Assembly (NCBI GenBank): GCA_014763545.1
Contig: JACXVD010000016.1
Span: 1-64,000, forward strand
Direction: 5' to 3'
Source: Sphingomonadales bacterium
GTDB taxonomy: Bacteria; Pseudomonadota; Alphaproteobacteria; Sphingomonadales; Sphingomonadaceae
Length of the DNA: 64,000 bases
The notes beneath the pieces were generated by a model, which was not told the DNA's origin, did not search any database, and saw only the letters and a list, made by a program, of their open reading frames with translations. Below are positions 17,234-27,638 of this stretch, one piece after another; the stretch's first letter is position 1; every line of letters starts with the position of its first letter. The position numbers and the translations under genes were made by a program.

Positions 17234-17818
17234 ATGGTCAAGCTCAACAAGATCTACACCCGCACCGGTGACGACGGGACCAGCGGCCTGGTCGACGGTT
17301 CGCGGCGGCCCAAGGCGGATGCCCGGTTCGAAGCGATCGGCGCGGTGGACGAAGCCAACAGCGCGATCGGCCTGCTGGTCGCCGGGCTGGGCGGGGGCGA
17401 GCATGTCGCCCCGCTGCGCCGGGTGCAGAACGATATGTTCGACCTCGGCGCCGACCTTGCCACGCCGCTGGGCGATGTCGGGGGCGCGGACTTCACCCCG
17501 TCGGACATGGTGCTGCGGATGGTCCCCGCGCAGGCCGCGTGGCTCGAACAGGGGATCGACGCGATGAACGAAGGGCTCGATCCGCTGACCAGCTTCATCC
17601 TGCCCGGCGGCAGCGAGGAAGCGGCCCGGGCGCATATCGCGCGGGCATCCGTCCGCCGCGCGGAACGGGCGATGGCGGCGCTGGCGGCGGTGGAGCCGGT
17701 CAATCCGGCGGCGCTCGCCTATATCAACCGCCTGTCGGACTGGCTGTTCGTCTTCGCCCGCACGCTCAACGGCCATGGCAAGGGCGACATCAAGTGGACG
17801 CCGGGCGCGAATCGCTAG
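17234..17818 (+). CDS. Cob(I)alamin adenosyltransferase, PduO type
   Basis: A 194-aa trimeric-type ATP:cob(I)alamin adenosyltransferase making adenosylcobalamin. TRTGDDGTSGLVDGSRRPK is the N-terminal ATP site, FEAIGAVDEANSAIG is conserved, and the C-terminal RRAERAMAAL and INRLSDWLFVFAR motifs close the active site. In related genomes the same gene pair (adenosyltransferase then 3-hydroxyacyl-CoA dehydrogenase) is common. Full family length. Confidence 0.9.
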   Translation: MVKLNKIYTRTGDDGTSGLVDGSRRPKADARFEAIGAVDEANSAIGLLVAGLGGGEHVAPLRRVQNDMFDLGADLATPLGDVGGADFTPSDMVLRMVPAQAAWLEQGIDAMNEGLDPLTSFILPGGSEEAARAHIARASVRRAERAMAALAAVEPVNPAALAYINRLSDWLFVFARTLNGHGKGDIKWTPGANR

Positions 17819-17896
17819 GGTCAGGGCCCTAGGCAAGCGCGCTTCCAGTCGCTAATTCGGCGGCGATTGCTGCAATTGCGAAGGTTGATCGGACAG

Positions 17897-18766
17897 ATGG
17901 CGAAAATCGGTATCGTTGGCGCGGGGCAGATGGGCTCGGGCATCGCGCAGACTGCGGCGCAGGCAGGGCACGATGTGCTGTTGTCCGATGTCGAGCTGGC
18001 GCTGGCCGCTGCGGCGAAGGATCGCATCGGCAAGGGCCTGGCCCGGCTGGTGGCCAAGGAAAAGATCGCCCAGGCCGATGCCGATGCCACGCTGGCGCGG
18101 ATCACCCCGGTGGGCGATTATGCGCCGATGGCCGAGGCCGCCTTCGTGATCGAGGCCGCGACCGAGCGCGAGGACATCAAGTTCCGCATCTTCGAAACCG
18201 TGGGCAAGGTGCTGTCGGGCGAGGCGATCCTCGCCAGCAACACCAGCTCGATCCCGATCACCCGCATGGCCAACCACGCGCCCGACGCCGGGCGCTTCAT
18301 CGGCATCCATTTCTTCAATCCCGTGCCGGTGATGAAGCTGGTGGAGATCATCCCCGGCCTCGCCACCGCCCCGGCGACGCTGGCTGCCACCCGCAGCTTT
18401 GTCGAAGGGCTGGGCAAGGAAGTGGTGCAGAGCGAGGACGAACCCGGCTTCGTCGTCAACCGCATCCTCGTGCCGATGATCAACGAGGCGATCTTCGTGC
18501 TGGGCGCCGGAACCGCCAGCATCGCGGATATCGACAAGGGTTGCCGGCTGGGTCTCAACCACCCGATGGGGCCGCTCGAACTGGCCGATTTCGTGGGGCT
18601 GGATACGGTGCTCGAAATCGTCCGCGTGCTCCATTCGACCACCGGCGACAGCAAGTATCGCCCCGCGCCGCTGCTGCTGAAATATGTCGAGGCAGGCTGG
18701 TACGGCCGCAAGAGCGGGCGCGGCTTCTACGATTATTCGGGCGACGAACCGGTCCCTACGCGCTGA
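17897..18766 (+). CDS. 3-hydroxybutyryl-CoA dehydrogenase
   Basis: A 289-aa NAD-dependent 3-hydroxyacyl-CoA dehydrogenase. The Rossmann motif GAGQMG sits at residues 8-13. The catalytic His is in [19 protein letters not shown] and its partners are in [15 protein letters not shown]. The C-terminal domain has [20 protein letters not shown]. It acts in butanoate/PHB metabolism or beta-oxidation. The ATG at 17897 begins at the conserved [10 protein letters not shown]; an in-frame extension upstream is not expected to be translated. Confidence 0.9.
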   Translation: MAKIGIVGAGQMGSGIAQTAAQAGHDVLLSDVELALAAAAKDRIGKGLARLVAKEKIAQADADATLARITPVGDYAPMAEAAFVIEAATEREDIKFRIFETVGKVLSGEAILASNTSSIPITRMANHAPDAGRFIGIHFFNPVPVMKLVEIIPGLATAPATLAATRSFVEGLGKEVVQSEDEPGFVVNRILVPMINEAIFVLGAGTASIADIDKGCRLGLNHPMGPLELADFVGLDTVLEIVRVLHSTTGDSKYRPAPLLLKYVEAGWYGRKSGRGFYDYSGDEPVPTR

Positions 18767-18822
18767 CGGGGCGCGGAACCGCCGCCGGGGTCGGCTCGTT
18801 GGATTGGCATAGGAGATATGCC

Positions 18823-19119
18823 ATGAACTATGACGAAAGCGCCCCCGAAAACGTCAACCGCGAACAGGTCGACCGCGTGTCGCAGGCGCAGGAAATCGCC
18901 GAGCAGGCGAAGAATCACGCCAATTTCGTCGCCGGAGCGACCGAGAGCCGCCATGGCCCGCATTCTAGCGGGATCATGGGCGATTCGACGCAGGATACGG
19001 TCGATCACATGCGCGACATGGAAAGCTCGGGCCGGATCGACATGGACGCCTATCGCGGCGAACCGAACCACGACGATTTCACCGGGAAATTCGGCGCCGA
19101 AAGCGAAGACGACAGCTGA
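18823..19119 (+). CDS. Hypothetical acidic hydrophilic protein
   Basis: A 98-aa, highly hydrophilic, likely disordered protein rich in Asp, Glu, Asn and His with no hydrophobic segment. A clear AGGAG lies seven bases before the ATG. I do not recognise a family. The composition resembles small stress-related proteins, but that is only an impression. It is convergent with the membrane-anchored hypothetical gene that follows. Confidence 0.65.
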   Translation: MNYDESAPENVNREQVDRVSQAQEIAEQAKNHANFVAGATESRHGPHSSGIMGDSTQDTVDHMRDMESSGRIDMDAYRGEPNHDDFTGKFGAESEDDS

Positions 19120-19128
19120 TCTGACCGA

Positions 19129-19539
19129 TCAGATTCCGCCAGTGCTCTCCCGCGTGCCCTGCGATGGGCCGCCGGGAGGGGCTGGCGAAGTATTTGCCTG
19201 ATCGGCGGTCGGACCCGGCAGGATCGCGACCTCGCCTTCTTGTGCGCTTCCCGCGTCGGCATCGATCATGGGGTTGGGTTCGAAGCCCGACGTATCGTCC
19301 CCGCCTGCCTCATCGACCAGATCTTCGTCGGAAGAAAAATTCGTCGCCGAGTTGTCGCTCTGGACCGCCGGTCGGGGCGCAGGCGCAGCGGCCTGACGCG
19401 CCGTTTGGGGCTTGGCTGCCTGCTGCTCGGCTGCCTCATCGGTCGCGGCGCGATTGTCCACGAACAATGCGGCGCCGATCAGCACCATCGCGCCGAACGC
19501 CAGCGCAAACAGCTTCATATGTCGGCCCATGCCATCCAT
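19129..19539 (-). CDS. Membrane-anchored hypothetical protein
   Basis: About 136 aa (129 if ATG 19518 is used). One N-terminal hydrophobic helix (MKLFALAFGAMVLIGAALFV) is followed by a low-complexity, Ala/Gln/Pro/acidic-rich region predicted to be disordered in the periplasm. No cysteine lipobox and no domain is recognised. It lies 26 bases downstream of mutS on the same strand and might be co-transcribed. Confidence 0.6.
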   Translation of the reverse strand: MDGMGRHMKLFALAFGAMVLIGAALFVDNRAATDEAAEQQAAKPQTARQAAAPAPRPAVQSDNSATNFSSDEDLVDEAGGDDTSGFEPNPMIDADAGSAQEGEVAILPGPTADQANTSPAPPGGPSQGTRESTGGI

Positions 19540-19565
19540 GGTGGGCGGACATAGCGCGGAACCGG

Positions 19566-22190
19566 TTAAGGATCGGTAGAAGCGGCGATTTGCTTGAGTT
19601 CGTAGAGCACGTCGAGCGCCTCGCGCGGGGTCAGCGCGTCGGCGTCGATCGCGGCGAGCCGGTCGCGCAGTGCATCGCGTGCCTCCGGCTCGGGCTGGGC
19701 CGCGGCGGCAAATAGCGGCAGGTCGCCCAGCCCGGCGGCGATCCCGCCGGTTTCCTGCCGCCCTTTCTCCAGCCGATCGAGCACCGATCTGGCGCGCGCC
19801 ACCACCTGCGGCGATACGCCTGCCAGCTTGGCGACGGCGAGGCCGTAGCTGCGATCCGCCGGGCCTTCCGCCAGTTCGTGCAGCAATACCAGGTCGCCCT
19901 TCCATTCCCGCGCGCGGACGTGGTGGAGGCTGAGCGCGTCGCAGCTTTCGGCGAGGCGCGAGAGTTCGTGATAATGGGTCGCGAACAGGCAGCGGCAGCG
20001 ATTGACGCCATGCACCGCCTCGACCACCGCCCAGGCCAGCGCCAACCCGTCATAGGTCGAGGTGCCGCGCCCGACCTCGTCGAGAATCACGAAACTGCGC
20101 TCACCCGCCTGCGCCAGGATGGCGGCGGTTTCGACCATCTCGACCATGAAGGTGGACCGGCCCCGGGCGAGGTTGTCGCTTGCGCCCACGCGGCTGAACA
20201 GCCGGTCGACCAGCCCGATCCGCGCCGCCTGCGCCGGGACATAGCCGCCCGCCTGGGCGAGCAACACGATCAGCGCATTCTGCCGCAGGAAGGTCGACTT
20301 GCCGCCCATGTTCGGCCCGCCGACCAGCCACAGGCGCGCTTGCGGCGAAAGGATGCAGTCATTGGCGACGAAGCGTTCGCCCGCCTTGGCCAGCGCGGCT
20401 TCGACCACCGGGTGGCGCCCGCCGGAAATCTCCAGCACCGCGTCCTCGACCATGGCGGGGCGGCACCAGCCACCTTCTGCCGCCCGCTCGGCCTGCCCGG
20501 CGGCGACGTCGATCCGCGCCAGCGCGGCGGCGGTGGCGGCGATCGCCTCGCGCGCGGCGACGGCTTCTGCCACCAGTCCCTCGAAATGCGCCTCTTCGGC
20601 GGCGAGGGCATGGCCACCCGCTTCGCTGATCTTGCTCGCTTCCTCGTGCAGGGTCAGCGAATTGAACCGCACCGCGCCGGCCATCGTCTGGCGATGGGTA
20701 AAGCCACTGTCGGGCGCCATCAGCCGGTCGGCGTGTCTGGCCGGGACTTCGATGAAATAGCCGAGCACACCATTGTGGCGGATCTTGAGCGCCGCGATCC
20801 CCGTTTCGTCGCGGTAGCGCGCCTCCAGCGCGGCGATCGCCCGGCGGGCATTGCCTGAAACGCGGCGCAATTCGTCCAGCCCGGCGTCATAGCCTTCGGC
20901 GATGAAGCCGCCCTGTCCGCGCTCGGTCGGCGGGGTCGGGACCAGCGCGCGTTCGAAGTGATCCACCAGCGCGCCATGCCCGCCGAGCTGCGGCAGCAAT
21001 GCGTCGAGCAGCGATGGGCGGTCTGCCTGCGCGGCGAGGAAATCGCGAATCCGGCGCGCTTCACCCAGCCCGTCGCGCAACTGGCCGAGGTCGCGCGGGC
21101 TGCCGCGCCCGGCGACCACGCGGCCCAGCGCGCGGCCGATGTCGGGCAAGGCGCGCAGCACCTCGCGCAAATCGGCGCGCAGCACGGGATCGTCGTGCAG
21201 GCGCTGCACCAGCGCCAGCCGCTGCTCGATCGCCGCGCGGTCCATCAGCGGGGCGGAAAGGTCTTCGGCCAGCTGCCGCGCCCCGGCACCGGTCACGCAG
21301 CGGTCCACCGCCGCCACCAGGCTGCCCGTGCGCCCGCCGCCCTGCGCCTCCAGCACCTCGAGGCTGGCCCGGGTGGCTTCGTCCATCGCCATATGGGCCG
21401 CTCCGCTGCGCGCCACCGGTGGCAGCAGCAGCGGCAGCTTGCCACGTCCGACATGGTCGAGATAGGTGACCAGCCCCCCGGCGGCGGCCAGCATCGCGCG
21501 CGAGAATTGCCCGAATCCGTCGAGCGTCGAGACGCCGTGGATTGCCTTCAGCCGCGCCTCGCCCTCGGCACTGGCAAAGCCGTGGTCGGGGCGCGGGATC
21601 GCCTGGCCGGGCGCGGCGTCCCAGCCGTCCGGGGCCACGATCTCGCTCGCACCGATCCGCGCCAGCGCCGCGCCGGTTGCGGCAGCGACGCATTCCTCCA
21701 GCTCCATCCGCCCGGTCGAGATATCGACGCTGGCGATGCCGATCGCCCCGCGCACTTCGCATACTGCGGCCAGCACATTGGCCCGGCGCGGTTCGAGCAG
21801 CGCCTCCTCGGTCAGCGTTCCCGCAGTGACGAAGCGCACGATATCGCGCTTCACCAGCGCCTTGGAGCTGGGCGTGCCTTCGCGCTTTGCCCGCGCTTTC
21901 GCTTCCTCGGGCGTTTCCACCTGTTCGGCGATCGCCACCCGGCAGCCCGCCTTGATCAGCCGGGCGAGGTATCCTTCCGCCGCATGTACCGGCACGCCGC
22001 ACATCGGCACCGGATCGCCGCTGTCCTTGCCGCGCGCGGTCAGCGCGATGTCGAGAATGGCGGAGGCCTGTTTCGCATCGTCGAAGAACAGCTCGAAAAA
22101 GTCGCCCATGCGATAGAACAGCAGGCAGCCTTCCGCCTCGCGCTTGAGCGCGTGATATTGTTCCATCATCGGGGTGGACTGGCCCGCCAT
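19566..22190 (-). CDS. mutS: DNA mismatch repair protein MutS
   Basis: An 874-aa MutS. The N-terminal mismatch-binding domain contains GDFFELFFDDAKQAS (the Phe-x-Glu motif; Phe wedges into the mismatch). Connector, lever and clamp follow, then the ABC ATPase with Walker A GGPNMGGKSTFLRQ, the STFMVEM signature region and Walker B FVILDEVGRGTST. The C-terminus carries LYELKQI. The start at 22190 matches the family N-terminus (STPMMEQYHALK); an upstream in-frame extension to 22352 is not expected to be translated. It starts mismatch repair with MutL. Confidence 0.94.
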   Translation of the reverse strand: MAGQSTPMMEQYHALKREAEGCLLFYRMGDFFELFFDDAKQASAILDIALTARGKDSGDPVPMCGVPVHAAEGYLARLIKAGCRVAIAEQVETPEEAKARAKREGTPSSKALVKRDIVRFVTAGTLTEEALLEPRRANVLAAVCEVRGAIGIASVDISTGRMELEECVAAATGAALARIGASEIVAPDGWDAAPGQAIPRPDHGFASAEGEARLKAIHGVSTLDGFGQFSRAMLAAAGGLVTYLDHVGRGKLPLLLPPVARSGAAHMAMDEATRASLEVLEAQGGGRTGSLVAAVDRCVTGAGARQLAEDLSAPLMDRAAIEQRLALVQRLHDDPVLRADLREVLRALPDIGRALGRVVAGRGSPRDLGQLRDGLGEARRIRDFLAAQADRPSLLDALLPQLGGHGALVDHFERALVPTPPTERGQGGFIAEGYDAGLDELRRVSGNARRAIAALEARYRDETGIAALKIRHNGVLGYFIEVPARHADRLMAPDSGFTHRQTMAGAVRFNSLTLHEEASKISEAGGHALAAEEAHFEGLVAEAVAAREAIAATAAALARIDVAAGQAERAAEGGWCRPAMVEDAVLEISGGRHPVVEAALAKAGERFVANDCILSPQARLWLVGGPNMGGKSTFLRQNALIVLLAQAGGYVPAQAARIGLVDRLFSRVGASDNLARGRSTFMVEMVETAAILAQAGERSFVILDEVGRGTSTYDGLALAWAVVEAVHGVNRCRCLFATHYHELSRLAESCDALSLHHVRAREWKGDLVLLHELAEGPADRSYGLAVAKLAGVSPQVVARARSVLDRLEKGRQETGGIAAGLGDLPLFAAAAQPEPEARDALRDRLAAIDADALTPREALDVLYELKQIAASTDP

Positions 22191-22323
22191 TGCCAAGGCA
22201 CCTAGCGCGTCCGGCGACGATTCGGGAGGCCGCGAGGCCACGCTTTCCCCTATCGCATGGGCGACGCCTCGTTTAGGGGTGGCGCGGCTGGCAATGACAT
22301 CAGGCAAGTAAAGGGGGACCCAC

Positions 22324-24588
22324 GTGTCCGAAGAAAGCACCGTCTCTTTCACCGACCGCGAGGCCCTGTTCTACCACGAGACGATCCGCCCGGGTAAGGT
22401 CGAGATTATCGCTTCCAAGCCGATGGCGACCCAGCGCGACCTCTCGCTTGCCTATTCGCCCGGCGTCGCCGCGCCGGTGAAGGCCATCGCGGAAGATCCC
22501 GCGCTCGCCGCGCGTTACACTGCGCGGTCCAATCTGGTCGCGGTGATTTCCAACGGCACGGCGATCCTCGGCCTCGGCAATCTCGGCGCGCTGGCATCGA
22601 AGCCGGTGATGGAAGGCAAGGCGGTGCTGTTCAAGCGGTTCGCCGACGTCGATTCGATCGACATCGAGCTCAACACCGAAGACCCGGAAAAGTTCATCGA
22701 AGCGGTCGCGCTGATGGAGCCCAGCTTCGGCGGCATCAACCTCGAAGACATCAAGGCGCCCGAATGCTTCATCATCGAAGCGGCGCTGCGCGAGCGGATG
22801 AATATCCCGATCATGCACGACGACCAGCACGGCACGGCGATCATCTCCGCCGCGGGGCTGGTCAATGCCTGTTACCTGACCAAGCGCGAGCTCAAGGATG
22901 TGAAGGTGGTGGTCAACGGCGCCGGTGCGGCGGCGATCGCCTGCACCGCGCTGATCAAGGCGATGGGCGTGCCGCACGACAATGTCATCATGTGCGACCG
23001 CAGCGGCGTGATCTATCGCGGCCGCGAGAGCGGCATGGACCAGTGGAAGAGCGCGCATGCGGTGGATACCGACGCCCGCACGCTGGAAGAAGCGCTGGTC
23101 GGGGCGGACATCTTCCTCGGCCTGTCGGCCAAGGATGCGCTGAAGCCTGACTGGGTGAAGCAGATGGCGCCGCAGCCGATCATCTTCGCGATGGCCAATC
23201 CCGACCCGGAAATCACCCCGCCCGATGCCAAGGCGGCGCGGCCTGACGCGATTGTCGCTACCGGGCGCAGCGACTATCCCAACCAGGTCAACAATGTGCT
23301 CGGCTTCCCCTTCATCTTCCGCGGCGCGCTCGATGTGCAGGCGACCGCGATCAACGAAGAAATGAAGATCGCCGCCGCCGTCGCCATCGCCGAGCTCGCG
23401 CGCGAGCCGGTGCCGGAGGAAGTGGCCGCCGCCTATGGCAAGAGCCACAAGTTCGGCACCGATTACATCATCCCCGCGCCGTTCGATCCGCGGCTGATGG
23501 AAGTCGTCTCCTCCGCCGTCGCCCAGGCGGCGATGGATACCGGTGTCGCGCTGGCGCCGATCACCGACATGGATGCCTATCGCACCAAGCTGAAGGCGCG
23601 GCTCAACCCCACGACCGCGGCGCTGACCAATATCTACGGCATCGCCCGGGCCAATCCCAAGCGGGTGGTGTTCGCCGAAGCGGAAGAGGATGTGGTGCTG
23701 CGCGCGGCGATCCAGTTCCGCGATTTCGGCTATGGCACCCCGGTGCTGGTCGGGCGGACCAAGGCGGTGGCCGACAAATTGCACATGCTGGGGGTCGACC
23801 GGCCAGGCGATTTCGAGATCCAGAATTCGGCCGATTGCGAATTCGTGCCCAAGATGGTCGACTATCTCTACAAGCGGCTGCAGCGCAAGGGCTTCACCGA
23901 ACGCGACGTGCGCCGCATGGTCAACCAGGAACGCAACGTCTTCGCCGCGCTGCTGGTCGCGCTGGGCCACGGCGATGCGCTGATCACCGGCCTCACCCGC
24001 ACCTTTGCGCAGTCGAAGCGCGAAGTGAGCATGGTGCTCGATGCCAAGGAAGGCGCGGTGCCCTTCGGCATCCACACGATGATCGGCAAGAATTACACCG
24101 TGTTCCTGGCCGACACGACGATCAACGAGCGCCCGACGGCGGCCGACCTTGCCCATATCGCGAAGGAAACCGCCGCAGTCGCGCGCCGGATGGGCCACGA
24201 ACCGCGGGTCGCCTTCCTGTCCTATTCCACCTTCGGCAATCCGTCGGGCCGCTGGCTGGAAAACATCCGCGATGCAGTGGCGATCCTCGATAGCGAGGAT
24301 CCGGGCTTCGAATATGAAGGCGAAATGGCGCCCGATGCCGCGCTGAACCCGCGCGTCGCCAGCTTCTATCCCTTCAGCCGCCTGTCGGGCCCGGCCAATG
24401 TGCTGGTGATGCCGGGGCTGCAATCGGCCAATCTCTCGGCCAAGCTGTTGCGCGAACTGGCGGGCGCCACCACCATCGGGCCGATGCTGATCGGCATGGA
24501 AAAGCCGGTGCAGATCGCCCCGATGACCGCGATTGCGCCCGATGTGCTGACGCTGGCCGTGCTGGCATCGGCCGGTATCGTCGGCTGA
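22324..24588 (+). CDS. maeB: NADP-dependent malic enzyme with C-terminal phosphotransacetylase-like domain
   Basis: A 754-aa two-domain protein. Residues 1-430 are malic enzyme ([58 protein letters not shown] as the NADP site). Residues about 435-754 resemble phosphate acetyltransferase but serve as a regulatory domain in MaeB enzymes, which sense acetyl-CoA. It converts malate to pyruvate, CO2 and NADPH. The GTG start at 22324 is preceded by GGGGGAC. It is divergent from mutS. Confidence 0.93.
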   Translation: MSEESTVSFTDREALFYHETIRPGKVEIIASKPMATQRDLSLAYSPGVAAPVKAIAEDPALAARYTARSNLVAVISNGTAILGLGNLGALASKPVMEGKAVLFKRFADVDSIDIELNTEDPEKFIEAVALMEPSFGGINLEDIKAPECFIIEAALRERMNIPIMHDDQHGTAIISAAGLVNACYLTKRELKDVKVVVNGAGAAAIACTALIKAMGVPHDNVIMCDRSGVIYRGRESGMDQWKSAHAVDTDARTLEEALVGADIFLGLSAKDALKPDWVKQMAPQPIIFAMANPDPEITPPDAKAARPDAIVATGRSDYPNQVNNVLGFPFIFRGALDVQATAINEEMKIAAAVAIAELAREPVPEEVAAAYGKSHKFGTDYIIPAPFDPRLMEVVSSAVAQAAMDTGVALAPITDMDAYRTKLKARLNPTTAALTNIYGIARANPKRVVFAEAEEDVVLRAAIQFRDFGYGTPVLVGRTKAVADKLHMLGVDRPGDFEIQNSADCEFVPKMVDYLYKRLQRKGFTERDVRRMVNQERNVFAALLVALGHGDALITGLTRTFAQSKREVSMVLDAKEGAVPFGIHTMIGKNYTVFLADTTINERPTAADLAHIAKETAAVARRMGHEPRVAFLSYSTFGNPSGRWLENIRDAVAILDSEDPGFEYEGEMAPDAALNPRVASFYPFSRLSGPANVLVMPGLQSANLSAKLLRELAGATTIGPMLIGMEKPVQIAPMTAIAPDVLTLAVLASAGIVG

Positions 24589-24595
24589 CCGGGCC

Positions 24596-25114
24596 ATGGG
24601 TGAGATCGCACGCATCGTCCTGTCCGTCACCGGCAGCGACCGACCGGGCCTGACCGCGGCGCTTTCGCAAGCGGTGCTGGCAGCGGGCGGCAACTGGCAG
24701 GCGGGGCACCTCAGCCGGCTGGGCGGGCTCTATGTCGGCTCGGTGCTGGTCGAACTCGACCCGGCGCGCGTCGCCGAACTCGAAAGCGCGGTGCGCGCAA
24801 TCGACGCGCAGGGGCTGAGCGTCGTGGCGACGCCTGCGGGTGACGATCCGGCAAGCGGGCAGGGCGCGCTGCTGTTCGAACTGATCGGGCAGGACCGGCC
24901 CGGCATCATCCGCCAGGTCACCGCCATCCTGGCGCATCTGGGGGCCAATATCGAAAGCCTTGCCAGCGGCGAGCAGACCGGCGCCTGGGGCGGCGAACGC
25001 CTGTTCTGGGCCAAGGTTGCCGTGACGCTGCCCGCCGGTGTTTCGCCCGAGGCAGTGCAAACCGCGCTGGAGGACATCTCCGGCGAGATCATGGTCGATT
25101 TCAGCTTTTCCTGA
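24596..25114 (+). CDS. Tandem ACT-domain protein (GcvR-like)
   Basis: A 172-aa protein made of two ACT domains: residues 5-80 (VLSVTGSDRPGLTAALSQAV) and about 92-172 (LFELIGQDRPGIIRQVTAIL). The DRPG turns are the amino-acid-binding loops. It resembles GcvR, the repressor partner of the glycine cleavage system, though small-molecule sensing in another pathway is possible. It follows maeB by seven bases, so co-transcription is likely. It is the last gene of the ordinary chromosomal stretch. Confidence 0.8.
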   Translation: MGEIARIVLSVTGSDRPGLTAALSQAVLAAGGNWQAGHLSRLGGLYVGSVLVELDPARVAELESAVRAIDAQGLSVVATPAGDDPASGQGALLFELIGQDRPGIIRQVTAILAHLGANIESLASGEQTGAWGGERLFWAKVAVTLPAGVSPEAVQTALEDISGEIMVDFSFS

Positions 25115-25198
25115 CCGGTTTCCGGCGGGCCGAGTAACGCCCTCTTGGCCGCGCAAGGGCTACGCCTCGATGCGCCCGGATTTACAAAACCGGCTTCG

Positions 25199-25999
25199 CT
25201 ATTGCTTTGCGAGGCAGCGGGCGAGCGCATCGCGCGCCTTCAATCCGTCATGCCATTTGCCCGAGAAATACACTTTCCCCTTTTCGTCGGCCAAAGTGTA
25301 GTCCTGGACATCCTCGATCGAATTGACCAGCGCACTCCCGCTTGGAACGGCGAAGGTGATGCTCCCCATCTTCCGCTTGGGATTGCCCGTACGTGACACC
25401 AGCGCCGTGACGGTTTGTGTCTCACCCGATTGGGTAAGGGCAATTCTCTTCTTTGCAGGCTTGTCGGGGGCGGGAATTCCATATCCCTGATAGACGATAA
25501 CGGCCGCACCCTCGCGCCCGTTCAGTGTCGTCATGATCACCGCGCCATTCGTGGTCCAGTAGCTGGCCGAACAGCCTGCGCTGCCGATATTCGTCTGCCC
25601 GCCGGTGGAGCCGCCCGGCCCGGTCGCCCACCCGGCAAACGGCTCCTCACCCGGCAGGAACCACATGCCTGCCTCGAGCTGCCGAAGCCGCTGGCCCATC
25701 AATGCCCGTTCGCGCGAATTTTCAGCGTCCACATCGGCGAGATGATCGCCGAACGCCTGCCACTGTTCCGGGGAGAAATATTGCATCTGCGGCGATCCGT
25801 CGCTGCCGCCATCGTCCCATTCGCACCAATATTCCACGACATTACCCGTCTGATCGTAGACTTCGCTCACCGTGTATTCGTTATATCTTCCGGCGCACAA
25901 ATGATCCGCCTTCGCCGCCTGCGGCCAAAGGAAAGAGGCGAGCGAAACCAGCGCGATCCCCGCCAGAATTCTGCACGAGGCCGGGACGGCACGATCCAT
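25199..25999 (-). CDS. Secreted hypothetical protein
   Basis: About 266 aa from ATG 25999, which gives a good Sec signal peptide ending AAKA-DHLC. The mature part has several cysteines, a charged helix with SRERALMGQRLRQLEAG, and a Gly-rich WATGPGGSTGG segment. It ends in a strand-rich region resembling invasion-associated locus B proteins in general pattern (SITFAVPSGSALVNSIEDVQDY), but I cannot assign it firmly. The frame extends upstream to 26119, a less likely start. Confidence 0.6.
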   Translation of the reverse strand: MDRAVPASCRILAGIALVSLASFLWPQAAKADHLCAGRYNEYTVSEVYDQTGNVVEYWCEWDDGGSDGSPQMQYFSPEQWQAFGDHLADVDAENSRERALMGQRLRQLEAGMWFLPGEEPFAGWATGPGGSTGGQTNIGSAGCSASYWTTNGAVIMTTLNGREGAAVIVYQGYGIPAPDKPAKKRIALTQSGETQTVTALVSRTGNPKRKMGSITFAVPSGSALVNSIEDVQDYTLADEKGKVYFSGKWHDGLKARDALARCLAKQ

Positions 26000-26109
26000 G
26001 CGTACCCGCAGCGATGAGAAAGGAACGACCAAACTGGACATGATGAAAATGCTCTGCACGAGATAAGCCAGCCTGATCCGTGGCATGGCATTGAGCGGAA
26101 AGAAATGGC

Positions 26110-27621
26110 TCAAGTGCACCAGTACGTCGATGTGGACCCGCGCGACCAGGCCGTCAAAGGGCGGCCACTCAAATACGACGGAACCGGAAATAGGCCCAGC
26201 ACATGTTCCCGGCGAACGGATGGATAAAACGCCGGACTGTTGCCCGCTGTCGCGGCGATGATCTTCCAGTTGGCTTCGATCTGGCCGCGCGTTGAACGCG
26301 CAATGGCCTCAATCATCTTCCTGGGTTCGAAGCGGTCCTCATCGAATGCAACGTTCTGCGCGTAGAGTGCTTCCACGAACGTGTCAGCATTACGCTTTGG
26401 GACAGCGCTGAAAGAGGCGGCCTTTATCAAAGTCAGGATCAGACCACCTTCGGCGGCGGCACCGTCCCAGCCATCGGCACGATAATGATCCAGCGCCGCC
26501 TCTTCGACGCTGGACACAGCTGAAGAACCATCAAAGCGCCATTGTTTGGCCCCGTCCTGCTCCAGTTCGACGACTTCGTGGCGGATACCCAAGCGTTCCG
26601 CCTGTTTCTGGTAGCGACTTACTTTTGCCGGCTTGGCCCCTTTGTCGGCGGGTCGCGTAGATCGCTGCAACTTGCCGAGGCGCCTCGCGACGCCGACCTG
26701 TGGATCGATCGCCAAAGCTTGCTCATAGGCATCAATCGCGAGAGCCACCTCACCTGCCTGCTCTTGCATCTCTCCACGTATCCGCAAGGCCTTTGCCTGG
26801 GTCCAGATATCGTCACCCTTGGCGGCAACATCGAGCCCTGCGAAAAGGGCATCGCGCAACTCTGTGGACGGATCTTGGCCTGCATCCTCAAGGGCCGTGC
26901 GGATGACTGACAAGTCTCCGGCCGCTATACGCCTCGCCTGCCAACCTTCGCGATCGACCATCTTGCCCACAAAGTCGTAAGCGACCCGGGCCTCCCCACT
27001 CTTGCCCAGGAATACGCGCCGGGCTTCGGTGTCGAACTCGTATCCATCGGCCCAACCGGTCTCCTGTTCCCAGCTGGCAATCTCTTTGCCCTGTTCGACA
27101 TCGAACAGGAAATAGCGGCAACTGTCGGGGCTGCCGGGAGCGTTGGCAGTCTGACAGATCGCAAACCGGCCATCTTCGGAAAGCCCGGAACTCGCCATAT
27201 TGGCAACGAACTCCCGTTCGAAGAGACTGCCGCCGTCGGCTCGAAATCCATGCAGGCGCCCCTTTAGTCCGTCACCAAACATCCAATCGCTGAGGATGAA
27301 GTTGCCATTGTCGGCGACATGACCGTCCTGTGGCCGCTCAAGGCGGCCCTCCAGAATGATCCGATCGCTTTCGAGCAATGCCCAGGTGCCGTGACCTTCT
27401 TCGCGGTATCCTCCCCGCGTTCCATCCGGATGGCGATCAGCCCAGATCAAACGATATCGACCCTTGGGAGAAACGGAGGAATGACCGATGAAGTCTAGTG
27501 AATCAATGGACACAAGGCCATGCCCGAACTCGTGGATGTCCAGTTTCGCCCTAGACGAAGCTACTGGCTGAGGGGCAGGCTGCGGCTCGCCTGAGAAAAT
27601 TCGCCGCAGAAAGTCCTTCAT
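26110..27621 (-). CDS. Hypothetical protein: propeller-like N-terminus plus TPR segment
   Basis: A 503-aa soluble protein. Residues 30-230 show repeated strand patterns (SPKGRYRLIWADRHPDG, DGRFAICQTANAPG) like a beta-propeller. A TPR helix pair is near 280-310 (GEVALAIDAYEQALAIDPQVG). A later segment, SVEEAALDHYRADGWDG and EGGLILTL, recalls the region before the nuclease core in FAN1/VRR-NUC proteins, but no E-x-K nuclease residues are visible before the end. It lies 17 bases downstream of hipA on the same strand. I do not assign a function. Confidence 0.5.
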   Translation of the reverse strand: MKDFLRRIFSGEPQPAPQPVASSRAKLDIHEFGHGLVSIDSLDFIGHSSVSPKGRYRLIWADRHPDGTRGGYREEGHGTWALLESDRIILEGRLERPQDGHVADNGNFILSDWMFGDGLKGRLHGFRADGGSLFEREFVANMASSGLSEDGRFAICQTANAPGSPDSCRYFLFDVEQGKEIASWEQETGWADGYEFDTEARRVFLGKSGEARVAYDFVGKMVDREGWQARRIAAGDLSVIRTALEDAGQDPSTELRDALFAGLDVAAKGDDIWTQAKALRIRGEMQEQAGEVALAIDAYEQALAIDPQVGVARRLGKLQRSTRPADKGAKPAKVSRYQKQAERLGIRHEVVELEQDGAKQWRFDGSSAVSSVEEAALDHYRADGWDGAAAEGGLILTLIKAASFSAVPKRNADTFVEALYAQNVAFDEDRFEPRKMIEAIARSTRGQIEANWKIIAATAGNSPAFYPSVRREHVLGLFPVPSYLSGRPLTAWSRGSTSTYWCT

Positions 27622-27638
27622 GCCTCACCCCTCCAGCA

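Noticed and set aside
22300-24693. 797-aa open frame antisense to maeB
   Set aside because: Low-complexity Asp/His/Arg composition; the maeB frame carries clear malic enzyme motifs.
25115-25198. Searched for a tRNA gene or attachment site at the left edge of the accessory region
   Set aside because: No T-arm or cloverleaf pattern and no matching repeat near the right side was seen.
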